Source: an uncultured Clostridium sp. (GTDB lineage Bacteria; Bacillota; Clostridia; Lachnospirales; Lachnospiraceae). From it: a stretch of DNA of 16,999 nucleotides. The position numbers were made by a program, and so were the translations under genes. Every line of letters starts with the position of its first letter. Within the stretch, counting starts at the first letter, position 1. Location of the stretch: NCBI GenBank assembly GCA_900547035.1, contig URFM01000068.1, forward strand, positions 1-16,999, in the 5' to 3' direction. Below the pieces are notes generated by a model that saw only the letters and a list, made by a program, of their open reading frames with translations, did no database searches and was not told the origin of the DNA. Shown one piece after another: positions 7,823-13,975 of the stretch.

Positions 7823-7831
7823 TGCTATAAT
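7823..7831 (+). promoter_or_regulatory. Extended -10 promoter of the sugar isomerase/ABC/phosphatase operon
   Basis: TGCTATAAT (7823-7831) is a perfect extended -10 element. No good -35 is found 16-18 bp upstream (the bases there are near AGGAGT), which fits an extended -10 promoter that may need an activator. Predicted start is near A7838, giving a leader of only about 24 nt before the ATG at 7862. Confidence 0.6.
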
Positions 7832-7861
7832 GACCTCATCAATGAACGGGAAGTGATGTGA

Positions 7862-8728
7862 ATGGCTAATATTTATCTTTGCTCCACTCTCCTGTGGAAT
7901 GCCTCTCTGGAAGAGATTTTTAATCTGGCCTGCCAATCCGGTTTAGACGGAATCGAACTGTGGGCCCAACACTTTTTCCATCGGGAATATGACGCCGGTG
8001 AATTTGAAAAGCTGGCTGCTCTGTATCCGATCAAGAGCTGCATCCATAGTCAGAGCTGGGATTTAAACCTCGCCTCTATGAATGAAGGCATCCGAAAACA
8101 GTCCGTTATAGAAGTGGAAAAATCCATCGAGCTGGCCTACCGTTTAGGGCTGGACGAGGTTACTGTCCACCCAGGCCACCGCACCATTCCGGGAGCCGGA
8201 GCCCCATACGAAGCTTATCTGCGCGAATCCTTTCAGGAAATCCTGGAATACGCACAGAAAAGGCAGATTGACGTATCCCTTGAGATTATGGAAAAAATCC
8301 CAAAGGAATTCGTCACCACCATGGATGCGATGAAAGCGGTGTGCGGCGACCTGTTTGACCAATTTGTCTACACCCTGGATGTGGCCCACTGCGACAGTGA
8401 GGACGAAGTTTTAAGCACACTTCAGAATTACCGTTCTCGGATTTCCAAGCTCCACATCAGCAACCGCAAAGGATCCAAGTTTCATACGCCTCTTAATGAG
8501 GGCGATTATGATATGGAAAAGCTTCTGCCTGAACTGGCCCGCTATAACCTTCCCATGGTTATTGAAGGTCTGGACAGCAGCAGGGACTTTTCCACCGCAA
8601 AACAGAATATTCGTTTTATTCAAAACATTTTTAATGGAGGAAATCAAAATGAAAAAGAAATTTGCAGCAATTTTAACCGCAGGACTGGCAGCCGCCGCTC
8701 TGGCAGGATGTCAGAGCAATTCTGCTGA
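7862..8728 (+). CDS. Sugar phosphate isomerase/epimerase-like TIM-barrel protein
   Basis: The 288-aa protein belongs to the xylose isomerase-like TIM-barrel family (AP endonuclease 2 superfamily), whose members isomerise or epimerise sugars and polyols with a divalent metal. Probable metal and catalytic residues are Glu141 (LEIMEK), Asp173 and His176 (LDVAHCD), His198 (KLHIS) and Glu235 (VIEGLD), at spacings like those of IolE or hydroxypyruvate isomerase. There is no signal peptide. GGGAAG lies 8 nt before the start. The last 80 nt overlap the next gene in another frame, and the barrel appears complete at about residue 262, so the last 26 residues look like a tail read through the neighbour's signal-peptide codons. 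It is the first gene of the operon divergent from the RpiR gene. Substrate is unknown. Confidence 0.82.
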   Translation: MANIYLCSTLLWNASLEEIFNLACQSGLDGIELWAQHFFHREYDAGEFEKLAALYPIKSCIHSQSWDLNLASMNEGIRKQSVIEVEKSIELAYRLGLDEVTVHPGHRTIPGAGAPYEAYLRESFQEILEYAQKRQIDVSLEIMEKIPKEFVTTMDAMKAVCGDLFDQFVYTLDVAHCDSEDEVLSTLQNYRSRISKLHISNRKGSKFHTPLNEGDYDMEKLLPELARYNLPMVIEGLDSSRDFSTAKQNIRFIQNIFNGGNQNEKEICSNFNRRTGSRRSGRMSEQFC

Positions 8729-9749
8729 ATCTATCACCGCAGCCCAGAGCCAGTCTGCCGAAAGCGCTTCTGAAACCGCGGGCGAAAGCAGCCAGGCCGC
8801 CTCAGAGGAAGCTTCCGAAGAGGCCTCCCAGGACCTGTCCGGCTCCATCACTCTTTACACCTCCCAGCCCGAGGAAGATATCCAGGCCATGATCGACGGC
8901 TTCAATGAAAAATGGCCGGACATCCAGGTAGATGTATTCCGTTCCGGCACCGAGGAAGTGGTCAGCAAGGTCCTGGCGGAGAAAGAGGCTGGTTCCGTTC
9001 TGGCGGACGTGCTTCTGGTAGCCGACGATGTTACCTTTGAAACCTTAAAGGAGCAGGACCTTCTGATGGCTTACGAGTCCCCCGAGCTGGAGGGCATTCC
9101 GGAAACCTACATTGACAAGGACCATATGTACACCGGAACCAAAGTGATTACCACCGGCATCGTCTACAACACCGAGCTGACCGATACCATTCCCACCAGC
9201 TTCGCCGACCTGACAAATGAGGCTTACAAAGACGATTTAATCATGCCCAGCCCACTCTACTCCGGAGCAGCTGCCTACAACCTGGGCGTTCTCACCAGGA
9301 CCGAGGGACTGGGATGGGATTACTACCAGGCCTTAAAGGATAACGGAATCACCGTAGGACAAGGAAATGGTTCCATTCAGAACGCAGTGGTTGCCGGCGA
9401 GAAGGCCTGCGGACTCCTGGCCGACTACATGGCCATCCGCTCCAAAAATGACGGAGCTCCCGTAGAATTTGTATATCCGGCCGAAGGCTCTCCCGCCGTT
9501 ACCGAGCCCATCGGAATTGTGAACGGAACCGACGGCGAGGACTTGGCCAAGGCATTTGTAGACTTCGTTCTCTCGGAAGACGGACAGACCCTGACCGCGG
9601 AAATCGGTTACACCCCCGTTAAGAGCGGCGTTGCGGTTCCCGAAGGATTTAAGAGCATTGACGAAATCACCCCTCTTTCCTGGGACACCGAGGAGCTGTA
9701 CCAGAACCGTGAGGCTGACAAAGAGCAGTTCAGCCAGATGTTCCAGTAA
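8649..9749 (+). CDS. ABC transporter solute-binding lipoprotein, AfuA/FbpA (COG1840) type
   Basis: The 366-aa secreted lipoprotein starts MKKKFAAILTAG and has the lipobox LAGC, followed by a Ser/Glu/Ala-rich linker of about 35 residues. The binding domain begins at ITLYTSQPEEDI. Family landmarks are FRSGTEEVVSKVLAEKEAG, ADVLLVADD, YNTELT, PTSFADLTNE and YPAEGSPAVTEPIGIV. The Tyr-Tyr pair that binds ferric iron in FbpA-like proteins aligns with Tyr260-Met261 (ADYMAIR), so iron is unlikely. Relatives bind hexose phosphates (AfuA) or phosphonates. GGAGG lies 8 nt before the ATG at 8649; the frame is open back to 8496, but that is inside the TIM-barrel gene and would bury the signal peptide. It precedes its permease by 16 nt. 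Confidence 0.87.
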   Translation: MKKKFAAILTAGLAAAALAGCQSNSAESITAAQSQSAESASETAGESSQAASEEASEEASQDLSGSITLYTSQPEEDIQAMIDGFNEKWPDIQVDVFRSGTEEVVSKVLAEKEAGSVLADVLLVADDVTFETLKEQDLLMAYESPELEGIPETYIDKDHMYTGTKVITTGIVYNTELTDTIPTSFADLTNEAYKDDLIMPSPLYSGAAAYNLGVLTRTEGLGWDYYQALKDNGITVGQGNGSIQNAVVAGEKACGLLADYMAIRSKNDGAPVEFVYPAEGSPAVTEPIGIVNGTDGEDLAKAFVDFVLSEDGQTLTAEIGYTPVKSGVAVPEGFKSIDEITPLSWDTEELYQNREADKEQFSQMFQ

Positions 9750-9765
9750 ATAACAGGAGGCCGAC

Positions 9766-11511
9766 ATGGAAATATCACGTAAGACAGGGGCGGTCATCGC
9801 CCAGACCGCAGTCTACCTGCTGGCCGCCCTGGTGTTTCTCCTTCCTCTGGTCCGTCTCCTGCTCATGGGAGTTACCCTGGAGGACGGATATGGTCTGGAC
9901 AATTTTGCCACTCTTTTAGCGGAGGAGCGTACCAGGGAAGCCATTGTCAACACAATCATCATTGCCGTGACTTCCACTGTTCTGGCCGCCGTCTGCGGCA
10001 GCGGGCTGGCCTTCCTTACCGCCTACTGCAACATTAAACGCAAGGGGTTAATTGAATTTCTGGTTCTGCTGCCCTTTATCATCCCTTCTTATATTATTAC
10101 CCTTTCCTGGAGCAGTTTTTTAAGCTCCAGGGGGGCCTTCAACCAGTTTTTAACCTCCCTTGGCCTTCCGGCTGTGGACATTTACACCATGGGCGGCATT
10201 ATCCTGGTGCTGGGCTTCTGCAATATCCCCATCGTGTACGTCAATGTGGTCCACATGCTGCGCAAAATTCCCCGGGATATGGAATGGGCCGCCAGGGCAT
10301 GCGGATATTCTCAGCGCCAGGCCATGATCAAGATCAACCTGGTCTCCGCCATCCCCGCCATCGCGGCAGGCAGCGTGCTGGCCTTTTTATCCGCAATCGA
10401 CAATTTCTCCGTACCTGCTTTCCTGGGGATCTCCTCCGGTATTCCGGTCTTAAGCACTTATATTTATGAAAACGCCATCGGCTTTGGCCCCAACGCCTTC
10501 CCTCTGGCGGCGGCTCTGTCCATGATTCTGTCGGTCATCGCCGTAGCCGGAACACTGTTAGAAGGTTTCTTTGTAAAGCGTGGCGCGTCCATGGACAGCA
10601 TCAAGGAGGATTTCTCGGTGCGGGTTCACTTTAAGAACCCTCTGCGCCTGTGCCTGGAATGGGGGACCTTGGCTCTGCTGCTGATTTTAAACATCATCCC
10701 CATGGTTTCCATGGTAGCCTCTTCCTTCCTAAAGGCCTACGGGCTGGACTTTGCCCCAAAGAACCTGACCCTGAAGAACTTCGCCTTCGTCTTTCACAAC
10801 CGGGGCGTGGTCTCCGCCATCCGCACCAGCCTGATTCTGGCAGTGGTAACCACCATTGTCTGTATCGCGGCCGGCACCGCTATCGCCTACGCCAAGCTGC
10901 GAACGAAGAGCCGGGCCGCGGTCATTCTGGAAAAATGCGCCTCCCTGACCTATGCCATTCCAGGCATTGTCCTTGCGCTGGCAATGATTTTCCACTGGGT
11001 TGAGCCCCTCCCCGGAGTACGGCCCGGTATCTACGGCACCATCAATATTCTGGTCGTCGCTTACATTACCCGGTATCTGGTTCTTCAGATTAAGGGAAGC
11101 ACTACCGCTCTTTTGACCGTAGACCCTGCTATGGAGGAGGCCTGCGCGGCCTCCGGAAGAGGGTTCCTCGCCAAATGGACGAAAATCCTCATACCCCTGG
11201 TCACCGGTCCCATCCTGAGCGGCGCCTTCATGATTTTCGTTCCGGCCCTTACGGAACTGACCCTGTCATCCATCCTGGCTTCGGCTGGAACCAAAACCAT
11301 CGGTCTGACCATTTTCAACTATCAGCAGGGCGGCGACTACAATCTGGCGGCAGCTATGTCCGTTCTGGTAACCCTTCTGGTGGTAGCCGGATACTGCCTG
11401 ATTAACCGCAAAAAATTATCATATGCCCAAAAGGAGGAAACTGGCTATGAGCCTACATATACAGCAGGTCACAAAAAGCTTCAACAAAACCCAGGCCCTC
11501 AAGGAAATTAA
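9766..11511 (+). CDS. ABC transporter permease, two fused membrane domains (AfuB/FbpB type)
   Basis: The 581-aa inner-membrane protein has two homologous permease halves in one chain, as in FbpB, AfuB and ThiP, with about twelve hydrophobic segments. Each half has an EAA-type cytoplasmic loop for the ATPase: MEWAARACGYSQRQA from residue 172 and MEEACAASGRGFLAKW from residue 456. AGGAGG lies 6 nt before the start. The gene follows the binding protein closely. Its last 65 nt overlap the ATPase gene in another frame, and the hydrophilic tail of about 30 residues after the last helix is partly encoded there. Confidence 0.92.
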   Translation: MEISRKTGAVIAQTAVYLLAALVFLLPLVRLLLMGVTLEDGYGLDNFATLLAEERTREAIVNTIIIAVTSTVLAAVCGSGLAFLTAYCNIKRKGLIEFLVLLPFIIPSYIITLSWSSFLSSRGAFNQFLTSLGLPAVDIYTMGGIILVLGFCNIPIVYVNVVHMLRKIPRDMEWAARACGYSQRQAMIKINLVSAIPAIAAGSVLAFLSAIDNFSVPAFLGISSGIPVLSTYIYENAIGFGPNAFPLAAALSMILSVIAVAGTLLEGFFVKRGASMDSIKEDFSVRVHFKNPLRLCLEWGTLALLLILNIIPMVSMVASSFLKAYGLDFAPKNLTLKNFAFVFHNRGVVSAIRTSLILAVVTTIVCIAAGTAIAYAKLRTKSRAAVILEKCASLTYAIPGIVLALAMIFHWVEPLPGVRPGIYGTINILVVAYITRYLVLQIKGSTTALLTVDPAMEEACAASGRGFLAKWTKILIPLVTGPILSGAFMIFVPALTELTLSSILASAGTKTIGLTIFNYQQGGDYNLAAAMSVLVTLLVVAGYCLINRKKLSYAQKEETGYEPTYTAGHKKLQQNPGPQGN

Positions 11512-12475
11512 CCTGGATATCAAGGATTCGGAATTTGTCGCCATCCTGGGACCGTCCGGCTGCGGCAAAACCACTCTGCTTCGGATCGTAGGCGGTTTTA
11601 TCGAGCCTACCAGCGGCATTGTCCGCCTGAATGATCAGATTTACTCTGGTCAGGGACACATGGTTCCCGTAGAGAAGCGGGATCTGGGAATGGTATTCCA
11701 ATCCTTCGCCCTGTGGCCCCATATGACGGTTCGTCAGCATGTGGAATTTCCCTTAAAGAGCCCCCGGCACAAGGGCATGAGCCCGGAGGAAAAAGCTGCG
11801 GCCGTGGAACAGGCCATCAGCTGCACCGGCTTAAAGCCCTATGAAAACCGGCTCCCCGGAGAGCTTTCCGGAGGTCAGCGCCAGCGGGTTGCCCTGGCCC
11901 GGGCGATTGTGGGAAAGCCTTCCATTCTCCTGATGGACGAGCCTTTAAGCGCCCTGGACGCGGAGTTAAAGATTGAGATGCGCCGGGAAATCCAGAACAT
12001 CCATAAGCTGACAGGAGCCACCATTCTCTATGTGACCCACGATCAGAGCGAGGCTCTGGCCATGGCGGACCGGATTATCATTATGAAGGACGGCGCCGTG
12101 GAACAGGTAGGCACACCCCGAGAGATTTACATGGACCCTCAGACCGTATTCGCCGCCACCTTCGTCAGCCGCTGCAACCTGTTAAAAGGTTCCTGGCACG
12201 GAGACTCCTTCCGGATAAACAACGAAAATATTCTGCTGCGCAATCCCATGATTCCGGCGGAATTCCGGTCCAAAGGCCTTTACCCGGTGCGCCCGGAGCA
12301 GCTGACCATCCAGCCGGAGGGAGAAGGCATCCCCGGCGTCATCGCCAACAAGCAGTACAATGGCAGGGAGATCCACTACTCCATTCAGTACCGGGATGAA
12401 ATCCTTACCGTGTATACAAGCTGCCAGACGGAATACAATCCCGGAGACCACATCTCCCTCACATTAAGCGCGTAA
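11447..12475 (+). CDS. ABC transporter ATPase with TOBE-like C-terminus (AfuC/FbpC/PotA type)
   Basis: The 342-aa ATPase energises the 8649-11511 transporter. Walker A GPSGCGKTT is at residues 35-43, followed by Q-loop FQSFALWPH, signature LSGGQRQR, Walker B ILLMDEP, D-loop SALD and H-loop VTHDQSEA. From about residue 235 a TOBE-like region begins (LYPVRPEQLTI), typical of the CUT1/Fbp/Pot group. The start at 11447 follows AAGGAGG (11431-11437) with 9-nt spacing. An in-frame ATG at 11423 precedes that site and is rejected. The start overlaps the permease gene by 65 nt, and the PHP gene begins 14 nt after the stop. Confidence 0.93.
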   Translation: MSLHIQQVTKSFNKTQALKEINLDIKDSEFVAILGPSGCGKTTLLRIVGGFIEPTSGIVRLNDQIYSGQGHMVPVEKRDLGMVFQSFALWPHMTVRQHVEFPLKSPRHKGMSPEEKAAAVEQAISCTGLKPYENRLPGELSGGQRQRVALARAIVGKPSILLMDEPLSALDAELKIEMRREIQNIHKLTGATILYVTHDQSEALAMADRIIIMKDGAVEQVGTPREIYMDPQTVFAATFVSRCNLLKGSWHGDSFRINNENILLRNPMIPAEFRSKGLYPVRPEQLTIQPEGEGIPGVIANKQYNGREIHYSIQYRDEILTVYTSCQTEYNPGDHISLTLSA

Positions 12476-12489
12476 ACGAGGAACCTGAA

Positions 12490-13206
12490 ATGAAGATCTA
12501 TTTTGATATGCACACCCACACCACGGCCAGCGGACACGCTTTCAGCACCTTTAAGGAAAATGTGGAGGAAGCCGCGGCCAAAGGGCTTTTCGCTCTCGGC
12601 ATGTCCGACCACGCCCCGGCCATGCCCGGCTCCGCCCATCCCATCTATTTTACCAATTTTAAGTGCTTTCGCCCGGAGGTCATGGGTGTACGGATTTTCA
12701 CCGGCGTGGAAGCCAATATCATGGATTTTAATGGAAATCTGGACATGGACGAGACTGTGCTGAAAAAAATGGACTATGTCATCGCCAGTCTCCATATGCC
12801 CTGCATCAAGCCCGGGACGCCCAGGGAGAATACAAACGCCTTAATCGGGGCCATGAAGAATCCTTATGTAAAAATCATCGGCCATCCCGATGACGACCGG
12901 TACCCGTTGGAATACGAGCGGCTGATTCCCGCCGCCCTGGAACAGAAGGTGGCCCTGGAGGTCAACAATTCCTCCTTCAATCCCCGGTCCGGACGGCAGA
13001 ACGCCGCAAAGAATGTATTAAAATGGCTCTCCATCGCCAAGGAGTACCGCCTTCCCATCATTCTGGGAAGCGACGCTCATATTTACTATGATGTAGGAGA
13101 TTTCACCGAAGCGGTCAAGATGCTGGAGGCGGCAGAATATCCCCGGGAGCTGGTGCTGAATGCCAGCGAGGACGGGATTCACTATATATTGAATGAGGGG
13201 CGGTAG
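12490..13206 (+). CDS. PHP-family metal-dependent phosphatase (YcdX-like)
   Basis: The 238-aa cytoplasmic hydrolase belongs to the PHP domain family, trinuclear-metal phosphoesterases. All nine expected ligands are visible at YcdX-like spacing: His8, His10, His16, His41, Glu74, His102, His132, Asp195 and His197. They fall in the motifs DMHTHT, MSDHAP, GVEAN, SLHMP, GHPDD and GSDAH. It therefore looks active, most likely on a small phosphoester. It is not paired with histidine-biosynthesis genes, so histidinol phosphatase is less likely. GAGGA lies about 7 nt before the ATG. As last gene of the transporter operon, its natural job would be removing phosphate from the imported or processed compound; that is inference. 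Confidence 0.88.
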   Translation: MKIYFDMHTHTTASGHAFSTFKENVEEAAAKGLFALGMSDHAPAMPGSAHPIYFTNFKCFRPEVMGVRIFTGVEANIMDFNGNLDMDETVLKKMDYVIASLHMPCIKPGTPRENTNALIGAMKNPYVKIIGHPDDDRYPLEYERLIPAALEQKVALEVNNSSFNPRSGRQNAAKNVLKWLSIAKEYRLPIILGSDAHIYYDVGDFTEAVKMLEAAEYPRELVLNASEDGIHYILNEGR

Positions 13207-13222
13207 AGGCCCCTCGTTTTTT
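13195..13222 (+). terminator. Rho-independent terminator of the ABC/phosphatase operon
   Basis: GAGGGGC (13195-13201) and GCCCCTC (13209-13215) form a perfect 7-bp G/C-rich stem with a 7-base loop, followed by G and six T (13217-13222). The PHP stop codon lies in the loop, so termination is immediate. It defines the operon end. Confidence 0.9.
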
Positions 13223-13237
13223 AACTTTTGAAGTAAA

Positions 13238-13250
13238 AATATCAGATATT
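13238..13250. repeat. Small palindrome upstream of the rhuM remnant
   Basis: AATATCAGATATT is a perfect inverted repeat with 6-bp arms around A13244, about 65 bp before the rhuM-like start. A weak TAAAAT (13274-13279) follows without a convincing -35. It could be an operator left from when rhuM was active, or chance in A/T-rich sequence. Confidence 0.2.
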
Positions 13251-13315
13251 CCCCACTTTTCTCTCGACTGGTGTAAAATAGAAGAATAAAACCATATTCA
13301 CAGGAGAAGAGAAGA

Positions 13316-13918
13316 ATGGGCAATATGCAGGAACTAACCCCTTATGAAACCAGAGAAATACTCTTTTACAAAACCGATAACGGAGAAGTGCGAGTGGAAA
13401 TCCTGCTGTTTCAGGAAAATCTCTGGCTGACACAAACAAAAATGGCGGAGTTGTTTGAGGTACAGAAAGCTGCCATTTCCAAGCACCTGAAAAATATTTT
13501 TGAGTCTGGCGAGCTGAACGAGGATGCAGTTGTTTCCAAAATGGAAACAACTGCGGGAGCCAGAAAACTTTTTGGGCAAAGACTATTTTGAAGATCAACT
13601 GGAACGTATCCGGGACATCCGGGCCAGCGAGCGAAGGTTTTTCCAGAAAATCACAGACATTTACGCACAGTGCAGCGCCGACTACGATGTAGAAAGTCCC
13701 ATCACAAAGGAATTTTTCGCCACAGTACAGAATAAACTCCATTTTGCCGTGACCCACCATACTGCCGCTGAAATCGTATATGAACGAAAGTGACTGCCGC
13801 AATCGCCAAAGCCTTTGCAGAAAAAGAATTTGAAAAATTCCGAGTTTTACAGGATAGAAATTATCAGAGCGACTTTGACAAACTGGTTGCGGAAGCTTCA
13901 GATCATCTAATCGAATAA
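13316..13918 (+). pseudogene. rhuM: Decayed rhuM-like gene (virulence RhuM family), three fragments
   Basis: Fragment 1 (13316 to about 13560) encodes the conserved N-terminus: EILFYKTDNGEVRVE, LWLTQTKMAELFEV, ISKHLKNIFESGELNEDAVV. Fragment 2 (about 13565-13793, next frame) continues the family at KDYFEDQLERIRDIRASERRF, ITDIYAQCSADYD and FFATVQNKLHFAV, ending AAEIVYERK. Fragment 3 (about 13785-13918, frame of fragment 1) matches the C-terminus: AEKEFEKFRVLQDRNYQSDF, with stop TAA at 13916-13918. Against full-length members as I remember them (about 330 aa), roughly 60 residues are missing between fragments 1 and 2 and roughly 90 between 2 and 3. A ribosome site (CAGGAGAAGAG) survives. RhuM is of uncertain biochemical function and common in mobile and accessory regions. 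The gene is very probably dead. Confidence 0.82.
13526..13554. repeat. Perfect 12-bp inverted repeat inside the rhuM remnant
   Basis: GCAGTTGTTTCC (13526-13537) and GGAAACAACTGC (13543-13554) are perfect inverted arms around a 5-base loop. The right arm ends within a few bases of the first deletion junction, where family similarity jumps from the METTA region to the KDYFE region. Confidence 0.8.
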
Positions 13919-13935
13919 TTCCTAGATGCAAAAGA

Positions 13936-13966
13936 CCCGCCAGGTCACTCCCCGGCGGGCCTTTTT
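13936..13966. terminator. Terminator hairpin between the rhuM remnant and malQ
   Basis: CCCGCC (13936-13941) pairs with GGCGGG (13954-13959), 12-base loop, with a T5 run at 13962-13966 on the plus strand. On the minus strand TCTTTTG follows the stem, so it may also end malQ transcripts 10 nt past the malQ stop. Confidence 0.75.
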
Positions 13967-13975
13967 CGCTGCCTC

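Noticed and set aside
7810..7831. TTTACA plus TATAAT as a normal -35/-10 pair
   Set aside because: The spacing is only 10 bp, too short for sigma-A; the extended -10 reading is preferred.
8649..12475. Annotation of the second transporter as a ferric iron importer
   Set aside because: The Tyr pair is not conserved, and the neighbours (RpiR, isomerase, phosphatase) point to sugar or phosphoester chemistry. Iron is not strictly excluded.
12490..13206. Histidinol phosphatase (HisK-type) for the PHP protein
   Set aside because: There is no histidine-pathway neighbour, and the ligand spacing and length (238 aa) resemble YcdX-like proteins more than HisK.
13264..13292. Promoter TCGACT-17-TAAAAC for the rhuM remnant
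   Set aside because: Both boxes match only about 4 of 6 consensus bases and the gene is broken; not supported enough to list.
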